DNA of 64,000 nucleotides from assembly GCF_035194505.1 (NCBI RefSeq), contig NZ_CP136573.1, positions 1,240,001 through 1,304,000 on the forward strand, in the 5' to 3' direction. Source of the stretch: Erythrobacter sp. GTDB taxonomy: Bacteria > Pseudomonadota > Alphaproteobacteria > Sphingomonadales > Sphingomonadaceae. Made by a program: the position numbers and the translations under genes. Positions 56,954 through 64,000 of this stretch are shown piece after piece (within the stretch, counting starts at the first letter, position 1; each line of letters opens with the position of its first letter). A model generated the notes under the pieces. That model did not search any database. It was given only the letters and a program-made list of their open reading frames with translations, and was not told the DNA's origin.

Positions 56954-58147
56954 TCAGGTCGCCGGTCTCAGGCCCAGCAAGTGGGCGGTGTCTTTCAGGA
57001 AAATCTTGACGTGCGCCATGGGTTTGGCGCGCACCAGCTTCTTGTGCATATAGGCCTGCCAGGTCAGTTCCTGCACATCCTTGTCGTCGCACATGGTGAC
57101 AAACCGCTCGCGCCGCTTGTCGGACGAATACCAGAAATACTGCATCATCCCCAGCACCCAGAACACCGTGCCGTGTTCCTTCATGAAACGTTTGCGCGCC
57201 GTGCGCAGCTGCTTGGCCTCGCCGGTGCGCAGGAAGGCGCTCGCCGCCTCGCCCACCAGCCGCCCGCCGACCATCGCGTAATAGATCCCCTCGCCCGATG
57301 CCGGGGCGACAATCCCCGCCGCATCGCCGGCGACGATCACATCCGCGCCGTTGTCCCAGCGCTTCAGCGGCTTCAGCGGGATCGGCGCGCCCTCGCGGCG
57401 CACGGTCTCGCAGCGCTCCAGCCCCAGATCATCGCGCATCCGCGCGATCGCGCTGCGCAGGGAGAAGCCCTTGTTGGCGCTTCCCACCCCGATGCTCGCG
57501 GTGTGGCCATGGGGGAAGACCCAGGCGTAGAAATCGGGCGAAAGCCGGCCCTGATAGAACACGTCGCAGCGCGAGGGATCGAAAGCCTCGGTGCTGCCCT
57601 CGGGCGACTTGATGATCTCGTGATAGGCAAACACGCAAGGCACCCGCTCGGCGCCGGGCAGGCACTGCTTGGCGACTGCCGAGCGCGCGCCGTCCGCGCC
57701 GATCACCACCCGTGCGCGCACGCTCTCGATCGGCCCGCCCCGCTCGCGCCGGAAGGTGACGATGGGATGCGCGCGATCATCGCGCTCGATCTTCTCGAAG
57801 GTCGCGGAGAGACGCTCCGCCCCCGAATGACGCGCCCGCTCGCGCAGCCACTCGTCGAATTCGTCGCGGTCGACCATGCCGACATAGCCGATCTCGCCCA
57901 CCGGCATGTCCACCGCCCGGCCCGAGGGCGCGATCATCCGTGCCGAACGGGCCTTCGCCACGAGCAGCGATTGGGGAATGTCGAAATCGGCGAGCAGCCG
58001 CGGCGGGATCGCGCCGCCGCAGGGCTTGATCCGCCCGCCGCGCTCCATCAGCAGCACCGAATGGCCCGCCAGCGCCAGATCGGTCGCGGCCGTGGAACCC
58101 GAAGGCCCGCCGCCGATGATGACCGCATCATAGATCGTCTCGTTCAT
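56954..58147 (-). CDS. bchP: Geranylgeranyl diphosphate/bacteriochlorophyll reductase BchP
   Basis: A 397-residue flavoprotein that reduces the geranylgeranyl tail of bacteriochlorophyll to phytyl. The FAD motif is AVIIGGGPSGSTAATDLALA, then RVVIGADGARSAVAKQCLPG and VIVAGDAAGIVAPASGEGIY with PSGEGI-like residues. The C-terminal ~60 residues contain many basic residues. The start at 58147 overlaps the stop of the pucC-like gene (ATGA). Confidence 0.94.
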   Translation of the reverse strand: MNETIYDAVIIGGGPSGSTAATDLALAGHSVLLMERGGRIKPCGGAIPPRLLADFDIPQSLLVAKARSARMIAPSGRAVDMPVGEIGYVGMVDRDEFDEWLRERARHSGAERLSATFEKIERDDRAHPIVTFRRERGGPIESVRARVVIGADGARSAVAKQCLPGAERVPCVFAYHEIIKSPEGSTEAFDPSRCDVFYQGRLSPDFYAWVFPHGHTASIGVGSANKGFSLRSAIARMRDDLGLERCETVRREGAPIPLKPLKRWDNGADVIVAGDAAGIVAPASGEGIYYAMVGGRLVGEAASAFLRTGEAKQLRTARKRFMKEHGTVFWVLGMMQYFWYSSDKRRERFVTMCDDKDVQELTWQAYMHKKLVRAKPMAHVKIFLKDTAHLLGLRPAT

Positions 58148-59502
58148 GCATAGACCTCCCTCTTGGCCTGCGCTGCGCCCATGCGCATCGCCGCCTCCCC
58201 CGTCGCCTTGATTGCGAGGATCGCCGCGAGCACGAAGGCCCCGGCCTCGATGGCGAACACCAGCTGGAACGCCGCGCCGTCATCTCCCAGGCCTGCGCGC
58301 GCTGCATCCAGCCCGAGCGCGCCGAGCAATCCGCCCAGCCCGAAGGCAATCGCCTGGCTCGCGCCCCACACGCCCATGCGCACACCCTCGCGCGTCTTTT
58401 CGCCCGCGCCCGCCAGCCCCATCATCGAGCCGATCGACGCGACCGCGAACACGCCGTTGCCGAAGCCCAGCACGAAGAGATTGAGTCCGAGCGGCCATGG
58501 CGGCCCGTTCACCGCAGCAAGGCCCAAAGCCCCCAGCCCCAGCGCCGAGGCGAGGCATCCGCCCACCACCCAGGGCCTGAGGCCATGCGCGCGCGCGCCG
58601 GAAAAGGCGCTGCCGCCGATCCCTGCGACAATCATGCCGATCAGAATGCCGCCCTGATGGAACTGGCCGACCGTCTTGGTCGAATCCCCCGGGGCCATGT
58701 CGAAGATGAGGCCCGCAAAGGGTTCGAGGATCAGGTCCTGCATCGAAAAGGCGATCATCGAGACGAAGATGAAGATGGTGAACCGCCGCGCGGCCGCCTC
58801 GTGCCAGATCTCGGAGAGCGCGGCGCGGAAATCGGGCGCGGGCGCATCGCTGGCCTCGTCGCGGAAATGGCCCGCCTGCCGCTCCAGCCGGACAGTGGCG
58901 AGCACTGTCACCACCACCATCACAGCTGCAAGGCCTGCTGCCACTTCGAGCACACGCTCCGGCGAATATGGCTTGATCAGGATGCCCACCGTGATGGCCG
59001 AAGCGACGATGCCGCCCACCATCATGATCCATGTCACCGCTGCGGCAGCCGCCCGCCTTTCGGGCGCGACCCCGCTCGCCAGCAGCGCCAGGGCCGAGGT
59101 GCCGCCTGCCCCCACGCCGACGCCGATCATGGCATAGGCAAACACCGCGAGCGTGAAGGCCGCAGGGAAATTGCCGCCCATCATCAGCGTCGCCTGGGTC
59201 GCGAGCAGCGATCCGCCCGCCAGCACCGCCAGCCCGCCGATAATCCACGGCGTGCGGGCGCGGCCCTTGTCCGAGCCGTGGCCCCAGAAAGGCCGGCCCA
59301 GTTGCACCGCATAATGCCACGCCACCAGCCCGGCCGGGATGGCCGCAGCCAGCTTGAATTCGACGATCATCAGCCGGTTGAGCACGGTTGTCGCCATCAT
59401 CACCAGCGCGCCGATCGCCGCCTGCACCAGCCCGATGCGGATGATCGCAATCCAGCCGAAGCCCCTGGTCTGCACCGGCAAGGAGGCGGCAGGCCCGTGC
59501 AT
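58144..59502 (-). CDS. PucC-family (BCD) transporter, bchG-bchP-associated (ORF428-like)
   Basis: A 452-residue, 12-helix major-facilitator protein of the PucC/bacteriochlorophyll delivery family. Features include MIVEFKLAAAIPAGLVAWHY, GRPFWGHGSDKGRARTPWII (typical PucC loop), MQDLILEPFAGLIFDMAPGD, a strong family signature, and GFGNGVFAVASIGSMM. The position between bchG and bchP matches the ORF428 gene of Rhodobacter. The start at 59502 overlaps the bchG stop by one base. It probably helps to deliver pigment to LH1. Confidence 0.9.
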   Translation of the reverse strand: MHGPAASLPVQTRGFGWIAIIRIGLVQAAIGALVMMATTVLNRLMIVEFKLAAAIPAGLVAWHYAVQLGRPFWGHGSDKGRARTPWIIGGLAVLAGGSLLATQATLMMGGNFPAAFTLAVFAYAMIGVGVGAGGTSALALLASGVAPERRAAAAAVTWIMMVGGIVASAITVGILIKPYSPERVLEVAAGLAAVMVVVTVLATVRLERQAGHFRDEASDAPAPDFRAALSEIWHEAAARRFTIFIFVSMIAFSMQDLILEPFAGLIFDMAPGDSTKTVGQFHQGGILIGMIVAGIGGSAFSGARAHGLRPWVVGGCLASALGLGALGLAAVNGPPWPLGLNLFVLGFGNGVFAVASIGSMMGLAGAGEKTREGVRMGVWGASQAIAFGLGGLLGALGLDAARAGLGDDGAAFQLVFAIEAGAFVLAAILAIKATGEAAMRMGAAQAKREVYA

Positions 59503-60428
59503 CAGATATAACCCCCGAGGCCGAGCGCCGCAGCGAGCATCCCCAGCACATAAAGCGTCACGCCCACGCCGTTGTACCACGGGGCCTTCCCCGCCGGATC
59601 GCGGATCAGGCGCGGCATGGCGGCAATCTGCGCGGCCAGCACAACGCTGACGGCGAGCGCGGAATAGAGGTAGCCCCACACCGCCAGCAGGCCGATCACC
59701 ACGATCTGTGCGCTTGCCATGGTGACGCAGGCAAAGCGCGCGGCGTGCTCCACCCCCATCGTGACGGGCAGCGAGGTGAGGCCGGTCTGGCGGTCACCCT
59801 CGACCGCCTTGAAGTCGTTCAGCACCATGATTCCGTGCGCGCCCAGCGAATACATCACCAGCACGCAGATGACCGGGACAGACGGCATCGCGCCCAGCAT
59901 CACCGTGGCGCCGGTGAACCACGAGAGCCCCTCATAGGTCAGCCCGCACACCAGCGGGCCGAGCATGCCATTGGCCTTGAAGCGCAGCGGCGGGGCGGAA
60001 TAGGCCCAGGCAAAGCCGAGGCCGACCAATCCGGCGACGAACACCAGCGGGCCGAGCAGCCATGCGACACTCGCCGAAACGAGGCTGGCGACAATCGCGA
60101 TATAGAGCCCCCAGCGCCCCGGGATGCGGCCCGAGGGGATCGGGCGGTGCGGTTCGTTGATGGCATCGACATGGCGATCGAACCAGTCGTTCACCGCCTG
60201 GGATGTGCCGCAAACCAGCGGCCCGGCCAGCAGCACCCCGCCCGCGACGAACCACCAGCGCCCCTCCAGCCCGGCGCCGGACGAAACCGCGCCGCACATG
60301 AAGGCCCACATCGGCGGGAACCATGTGATGGGTTTGAGAAGTTCGAGCACGTCTCGCGGACCGGGCCGCAAGCGAGGAAGGCTTCCGGGAACCGGGCTTG
60401 CTTGAGTCGAAGGCACCGAATGTTCCAT
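59502..60428 (-). CDS. bchG: Bacteriochlorophyll synthase BchG
   Basis: A 308-residue UbiA-type prenyltransferase that esterifies bacteriochlorophyllide a with geranylgeranyl diphosphate. Asp-rich motifs are NDWFDRHVDAINEPHRPIPS and LNDFKAVEGDRQTGLTSLPV. The N-terminus has VLELLKPITWFPPMWAFMCG. The predicted -10 at 60440-60435 would place the transcription start at or within a few bases of the ATG at 60428, so the message may be leaderless. First gene of the minus-strand bchG-pucC-bchP-tspO-orf83 run. Confidence 0.95.
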   Translation of the reverse strand: MEHSVPSTQASPVPGSLPRLRPGPRDVLELLKPITWFPPMWAFMCGAVSSGAGLEGRWWFVAGGVLLAGPLVCGTSQAVNDWFDRHVDAINEPHRPIPSGRIPGRWGLYIAIVASLVSASVAWLLGPLVFVAGLVGLGFAWAYSAPPLRFKANGMLGPLVCGLTYEGLSWFTGATVMLGAMPSVPVICVLVMYSLGAHGIMVLNDFKAVEGDRQTGLTSLPVTMGVEHAARFACVTMASAQIVVIGLLAVWGYLYSALAVSVVLAAQIAAMPRLIRDPAGKAPWYNGVGVTLYVLGMLAAALGLGGYI

Positions 60429-60434
60429 GACGCA

Positions 60435-60475
60435 AGGCTATGCCTGACAGGCTTATGCGTCAAATTGTTTTGACA
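60435..60475 (-). promoter_or_regulatory. PpsR-type box and promoter of the bchG operon
   Basis: On the minus strand TGTCAAAACAATTTGACG (60475-60458) is a TGT-N12-ACG site, one base from the TGT-N12-ACA consensus. It contains the -35 TTGACG, followed after 17 bases by TAGCCT (60440-60435) as -10. The layout is the same as at bchC and bchF. Confidence 0.7.
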
Positions 60476-60625
60476 GTGTAAATCCGACAATGTCCGATTT
60501 TGGGGGTGTTTTGCACAAATGTTGGAAAAGGCGTGTCAATCACGCCTGCCTTGTTGGATGACCAATGTTGGATTTTCGGGGGCAAAATGGCGGATGTGGC
60601 CAAAACCGCCGCCAAAGCCGGTTTT

Positions 60626-60669
60626 GCCCCCTGCTTGACCCCCTCTAGACCCCCTCCAGACCCCCTTTA
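60626..60669. repeat. Four 11-bp tandem repeats GACCCCCTYYA
   Basis: Units GCCCCCTGCTT, GACCCCCTCTA, GACCCCCTCCA and GACCCCCTTTA follow each other without gaps; the last three agree at nine of eleven positions. The period of 11 bases keeps the C-runs on one face of the helix. The array lies about 85 bases beyond the ppsR stop and about 200 bases upstream of the bchG start. Confidence 0.8.
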
Positions 60670-60753
60670 GGGGTGCAGTTGGACGCAGTTCGGGGGGTGC
60701 TTTGCGGTTGGTGATTTTGTCCTACGCGGGCCGCGGTTTTCGGCCCCGCAGGA

Positions 60754-62175
60754 TCAGTCGTTGTCGCCCGCCAGATTGCCAAGCCCGTAGCGATGGAGCT
60801 TGGAATAGAGGCTCTGCCGGGAGAGGCCGAGGATTTCAGCCGCAGATGCCCTATTATCCGAGGTGTAGGAAAGCGCGGCTTCGATGCACAGACGCTCGAT
60901 AAGGTCGGTGCTCTCGCGCACGATATCCTTCAGGCTCATCCGGCCGACCAGCTCGGTGAGCTGTTCGACCGAGCGCGGCAGCTCCTGCGCACCGGGCGGC
61001 AGATCGCGCAGGCGGCGGCCGATCGGGCGGATGACGAAGGCATAATGCGCGTCCTCGCCTGAGGTACGAACTGCTGACAATTCAATCGGTTCGCCGTCAA
61101 CATCATGGCCCACGCGCAGCACGGTGGAGACATTGCGCGCCGCCCCGTGCTGATCGATCTGGCCTTCGATGAGATCGAGATCAATGCCCGGACGGCCAAT
61201 CGATTCCGACAGGTGGCGGCCACGCAATTGATCGACGCTGGCGGCCTGAAGCAGCTCGACAAAGGCGGCATTGGCGGTGACGATTTCGAGGTTGCTGTCC
61301 GCCACCACGAAGGCATCGGGCATCTGGTCGACCAGCTCCAACAGGGGCGAGGCAGCCGGGATCGCCCGCTCGTTGGCGGGCACCAGCCGGACCAGCAGGA
61401 ACTGGCCGCGATCCTGGGTGAAACCGGTTACCGTGGCCATCACTTCGCGCGCGCCGCGCGACAGGCGGATGCGCACCGGACTGACCGTATCGGACACCAG
61501 CGCCGCGCCCACGAGGCCCTGCAAGGCATCGAGCGAAATCTTGTCGAGCACGCTCGGCAGTTTCTTGCCCGGCAAGCTCCCCGTCCTTGCGCCGATCAGC
61601 GTATGCGCGGCCGGATTGGCCTCGCGGATCTTGAGCGTGGCGGCCTCGATGATCAGCACCGCCTCGGCCGAGCGTTCGAACAGCATGCGGTAGCGCGCTT
61701 CGAGCTGGCGCATCCTGAGGTAGTCGCGTTCAAGCGATTGCTGGACTTGCAAAAGGCGCTGCTGGAGCTTGCCCGCTTCGCGCAGATCACGCCCGAAAGC
61801 GATGCGATGGGCCCCGCCATTGACGCTGAGCACGGCATAGCGGATCGGCACATCGCCCTCGCGCGAGGGGTGGTTGACCTGGCGCCAGTGCTGCACCTCG
61901 CCGCGCCGGGCGCCTGCGAGCATCTCCATGATTTTCGGACGACTTTCGTCGGTCACCGTCTCGATCCAGTTGGCCCCGATCCAGCCGGCAAAGGCCGGGA
62001 ATTCGCGCGGATCATAGGCCGCATCGAGGATCGTTCCGGTATCGTCGAGCACCAGGGTGACATCGCCGGCGACCATCGCCAGCTTCATCGCCGCATCGGC
62101 ATCCAGCGTCTGGAATAGGTCGGCCGCCCGTTCGAAGGGGTTCTTGCCATCAATGCTGTGTTTGCGGGTGAGCAT
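60754..62175 (-). CDS. ppsR: Photosynthesis repressor PpsR/CrtJ
   Basis: A 473-residue redox- and light-responsive repressor of bch, crt and puf genes. It has an N-terminal PAS-like domain (residues ~25-130) and a glutamine-rich helix (LQQRLLQVQQSLERDYLRMR). Two PAS domains follow (about 160-270 and 280-400, e.g. LVDQMPDAFVVADSNLEIVT). A Fis-type helix-turn-helix at the C-terminus is ASAAEILGLSRQSLYSKLHR. Only one cysteine is present (about residue 430, in IERLCIEAALSY); the second Cys used for the intramolecular disulfide in Rhodobacter is absent. The gene starts 12 bases after the ppaA stop. Confidence 0.95.
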   Translation of the reverse strand: MLTRKHSIDGKNPFERAADLFQTLDADAAMKLAMVAGDVTLVLDDTGTILDAAYDPREFPAFAGWIGANWIETVTDESRPKIMEMLAGARRGEVQHWRQVNHPSREGDVPIRYAVLSVNGGAHRIAFGRDLREAGKLQQRLLQVQQSLERDYLRMRQLEARYRMLFERSAEAVLIIEAATLKIREANPAAHTLIGARTGSLPGKKLPSVLDKISLDALQGLVGAALVSDTVSPVRIRLSRGAREVMATVTGFTQDRGQFLLVRLVPANERAIPAASPLLELVDQMPDAFVVADSNLEIVTANAAFVELLQAASVDQLRGRHLSESIGRPGIDLDLIEGQIDQHGAARNVSTVLRVGHDVDGEPIELSAVRTSGEDAHYAFVIRPIGRRLRDLPPGAQELPRSVEQLTELVGRMSLKDIVRESTDLIERLCIEAALSYTSDNRASAAEILGLSRQSLYSKLHRYGLGNLAGDND

Positions 62176-62187
62176 GCCGGGCCGGAC

Positions 62188-63084
62188 CTAACGCTGGTGC
62201 TGGCTGCTGGAGGGAGAACGCTTCATCAGGGCTTCGGCCATGTCCAGCGCCGAGAGCGCATCCGAGCCTGTCCCATCTGCCCCCACATCTTTCACCATGC
62301 CCGGGTTTTCATTGATCATGCGGCCTCCGACAAACACGACAATGGCGGGATTGGCGGAAGCGTTGCGCATGGCCTTGATAAGGTTTGCGAGGGCGGCGCT
62401 AGGGCAATCACGGGCGAGCGTCAATCCTACGAGGTCGAAGGGGCGCTGGGCGAGCCGGTCGAGCAGATCGCGCCGTTCGGGCCGGACCAGCGCCTCGCTC
62501 TGCCAGCCGCCGCGGGAGAAGACTTCCTCGATCATGAGCGTGCCGAAATTGTGCTGATCGCCCGGCATGGGGGAGAACAGCGCGCTGCGCGGGACGTTGA
62601 GTTCGGGCAGATCGGCAGGCCAGCGCGCAGCGATCTCGCGCATCACTTCCTGCAGGCGCCACAGGCCCATGGTGACATCGAGGAAATCGATCTCGTCCCG
62701 GTCCCACATCTCGCCCAGCATGCGGGCGGCAGGGGCGAGGAGGTCAAGGCAGATGGTCTCGACGCTGGAGCCTTCGGCGATGAAGCCGTCTACCTCGTCA
62801 AGCAGGCTCGCCGCCTCCAGCCTGAGCGGGAGAATCGCAAAGCGCGAGGCATCCTCGGGGTCGATCGGGCGGTTGCGCTTGGTCTTGGGCTGGGAAGTAC
62901 CGGAGCCATGCGCCATCAACAGGCGCGGGATGATTTCGCTTTCGATCATGGCATTGACCGAATCGCGCGACTCCTCGCGAGAGCCCGAAACCCTACGGCG
63001 AACCCGTTCAAGCGGGGCGGCAATCACCTCCCGAAGAACCGCCGAGCCGGCCTCAAACATGCCAGAAGCCTTGGAATCACCCAT
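62188..63084 (-). CDS. ppaA: B12-binding photosynthesis regulator PpaA/AerR
   Basis: A 298-residue antirepressor-type regulator. A helical N-domain (MIESEIIPRLLMAHG, LLAPAARMLGEMWDRDEIDF) precedes a cobalamin-binding Rossmann domain. The DxHxxG-like motif is MPGDQHNFGTLMIEEVF, followed by VGLTLARDCPSAALANLIKA and VVFVGGRMINENPG. The His that would coordinate cobalt is kept. AerR/PpaA proteins bind PpsR/CrtJ and cobalamin to relieve repression. It forms an operon with ppsR and is divergent from bchF. Confidence 0.92.
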   Translation of the reverse strand: MGDSKASGMFEAGSAVLREVIAAPLERVRRRVSGSREESRDSVNAMIESEIIPRLLMAHGSGTSQPKTKRNRPIDPEDASRFAILPLRLEAASLLDEVDGFIAEGSSVETICLDLLAPAARMLGEMWDRDEIDFLDVTMGLWRLQEVMREIAARWPADLPELNVPRSALFSPMPGDQHNFGTLMIEEVFSRGGWQSEALVRPERRDLLDRLAQRPFDLVGLTLARDCPSAALANLIKAMRNASANPAIVVFVGGRMINENPGMVKDVGADGTGSDALSALDMAEALMKRSPSSSQHQR

Positions 63085-63255
63085 TCCTCGGACCCTCCCC
63101 AGGTCATGCGGATGTCCTTCCGCAGGAGGTAGTGAGCGCAGCCACGCGCCGCGCCCTTGGTCCGATCCCTTAAACCAGCGAATCTCCCCTACGCCTTTTT
63201 GCTCTCGGGCGCAAATGACGCCACCTCGGCATCAAAAAACGTCAACAGTTGTGAA

Positions 63256-63297
63256 CGTCCAATTAGATTGACACCTGTGTTGGAACAGGCGTAGTCT
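63256..63297 (+). promoter_or_regulatory. PpsR-type box and promoter of bchF
   Basis: CGTCCAATTAGATTGACA (63256-63273) differs from TGT-N12-ACA by one base. It contains the -35 TTGACA (63268-63273), followed after 18 bases by TAGTCT (63292-63297). The bchF ATG is 32 bases downstream. CCTGT/ACAGG flanks form a further inverted repeat at 63274-63289. The remaining space back to ppaA (63085-63255) shows a GCGGA/TCCGC hairpin but no gene. Confidence 0.75.
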
Positions 63298-63328
63298 CCG
63301 AGTCTGAGAGAAAAGGCTAACGCATCTA

Positions 63329-63889
63329 ATGACTCGGAAGGATCAGGCATCCCCGGTCGAACCTGCAACCACGGCGACAGTCACGGTTAAGGGGGCGGGC
63401 CAGCAAAGAGGGAAGAGCCGCGCGCTCTACACTGCTGACCAGCGGGTGCGGCGCGACGAGTCGGTCTGGACCATCGTTCAGGGCGTTCTGGCCCCGCTCC
63501 AGTTCCTCGTTTTCCTCATCAGCCTCGGCCTGGTGCTGCGCACGCTTACCACTGGCGAGGGCGCATATGCTGCCGACGTCTCGATCGTGATCAAGACGCT
63601 GGTGCTCTACACCATCATGGTCACCGGCTCGATCTGGGAGAAAGTGGTGTTCGGCAAATGGCTGTTTGCCGAATCGTTCTTCTGGGAAGACGTGTTCTCG
63701 ATGCTCGTGCTGGCGCTGCACACGCTTTATCTTGTGCTGCTGCTCGGCAATTACGGCACGCTGGAGCAGCGCCTGCTGGTCGCGCTCGCGGGCTACGGCG
63801 CCTATGTCATCAACGCCGGCCAGTTCCTGTGGAAGCTTCGCATGGCGCGGCTCGAAGGCAGCACAATCGGACAGGCGGTAGCGGCATGA
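63329..63889 (+). CDS. bchF: 3-vinyl (bacterio)chlorophyllide hydratase BchF
   Basis: A 186-residue membrane protein that hydrates the C3 vinyl group on the way to bacteriochlorophyll a. The N-terminal ~35 residues are polar and variable. The core has LYTADQRVRRDESVWTIVQG, four hydrophobic helices, SIWEKVVFGKWLFAESFFWE and ALAGYGAYVINAGQFLWKLR, all typical of BchF. Its stop overlaps the bchN start (ATGA). Confidence 0.94.
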   Translation: MTRKDQASPVEPATTATVTVKGAGQQRGKSRALYTADQRVRRDESVWTIVQGVLAPLQFLVFLISLGLVLRTLTTGEGAYAADVSIVIKTLVLYTIMVTGSIWEKVVFGKWLFAESFFWEDVFSMLVLALHTLYLVLLLGNYGTLEQRLLVALAGYGAYVINAGQFLWKLRMARLEGSTIGQAVAA

Positions 63890-64000
63890 ACGCTCTCGAC
63901 GTCCTCGATGGCTGCGCAACAGAGCTGGCTCGTCCCGCTGCCGACACCCAACGCCCGGTCCTGCGCGAGCGCGGCCAGCGCGAGGTGTTCTGCGGCCTCA
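63886..64000 (+). CDS. bchN: Light-independent protochlorophyllide reductase subunit N, 5' part
   Basis: The first 38 codons of a gene that runs off the window. The deduced N-terminus includes RPVLRERGQREVFCGL, matching the start of BchN, where Cys in VFCGLTS is a 4Fe-4S ligand. ATG at 63886 overlaps the bchF TGA. The bchFN order is that of the standard bchFNBHLM operon, so bchB, bchH, bchL and bchM are expected to the right. Confidence 0.9.
   Translation, partial: MNALDVLDGCATELARPAADTQRPVLRERGQREVFCGL

Larger units (their letters stand above)
60429..60753. other. 325-base intergenic region between bchG and ppsR
   Basis: No gene is seen. Next to the bchG promoter the region has a GGCGTG/CACGCC inverted repeat (60530-60546). 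A near-repeat of TGT-N2-GATTTT-N-GGGG occurs at 60491-60506 and 60566-60581, 75 bases apart. The 11-bp tandem array is at 60626-60669. Several G-runs (GGGGG, GGGGGG) are present. No T-rich terminator for the ppsR transcript was recognised. Confidence 0.6.

Noticed and set aside
60626..60669. CRISPR-like array
   Set aside because: Repeats are only 11 bases and contiguous, with no spacers and no cas genes.

Overview
The window looks like chromosome of an aerobic anoxygenic phototrophic alphaproteobacterium of the Sphingomonadales, most likely an Erythrobacter/Porphyrobacter-type organism. This is inferred from the high GC content, many TonB-dependent receptors, the gene order of the photosynthesis cluster, absence of pufC and pufQ next to puf, and a TTCGTGTCGAGC-type intergenic inverted repeat. 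No database search was possible; all family calls come from reading motifs.

Layout. (1) Positions 1-501 hold the end of a NUDIX-type gene. (2) Positions 520-12441 form a compact catabolic module around a GntR/FCD regulator. To its left a minus-strand operon carries a racemase-like protein, two SnoaL-like proteins and a TonB-dependent receptor, closed by a terminator. To its right a plus-strand operon carries an HMG-CoA-lyase-like enzyme, hydantoinase A and B subunits, a class III CoA transferase and an isochorismatase-fold amidohydrolase. The same perfect palindrome, TTGTATACAA, sits in front of both operons. A tRNA-Arg(TCT) follows. (3) Positions 12699-17316 hold a queuosine-precursor transporter and a ppk-ppx polyphosphate pair. 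(4) Positions 17389-25305 hold a reduced type IV secretion operon (virB1-2-3-4-6-9-10-11, no virB5/7/8/D4). (5) Positions 25463-31413 hold a TPR protein, then a lipoprotein plus TonB receptor pair and an orphan OmpR/PhoB-type regulator, with GTCA-type 11-bp direct repeats in front of both. (6) Positions 31525-39792 hold redox genes (AKR, SDR, acyl-CoA dehydrogenase), a small exported protein, ferredoxin-NADP reductase and an iron(III)-type ABC transporter.

(7) Positions 39941-64000 are the photosynthesis gene cluster: bchI-bchD-bchO-orf55; on the minus strand crtD-crtC-(2OG oxygenase-like); then crtF; bchCXYZ-pufBALM; on the minus strand bchG-(pucC-like)-bchP-tspO-orf83; ppaA-ppsR; and bchF-bchN running off the end. 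Together these encode magnesium insertion, the chlorophyllide reductase steps, bacteriochlorophyll a tail addition and reduction, the RC-LH1 polypeptides and the late carotenoid steps. The redox/light repressor PpsR and its B12-type antirepressor are also present. Four PpsR-type boxes (YGTC-N10-GACA) were found, three fused to a -35 element.

The most interesting unexplained points are: a phytanoyl-CoA-dioxygenase-like gene placed last in the crtDC operon; missing standard start codons for crtC and crtD; a PpsR with a single cysteine; the self-contained hydantoinase/CoA-ester catabolic module with a racemase-like protein lacking both catalytic cysteines; the T4SS without VirB8; and a four-unit 11-bp tandem repeat between ppsR and bchG.
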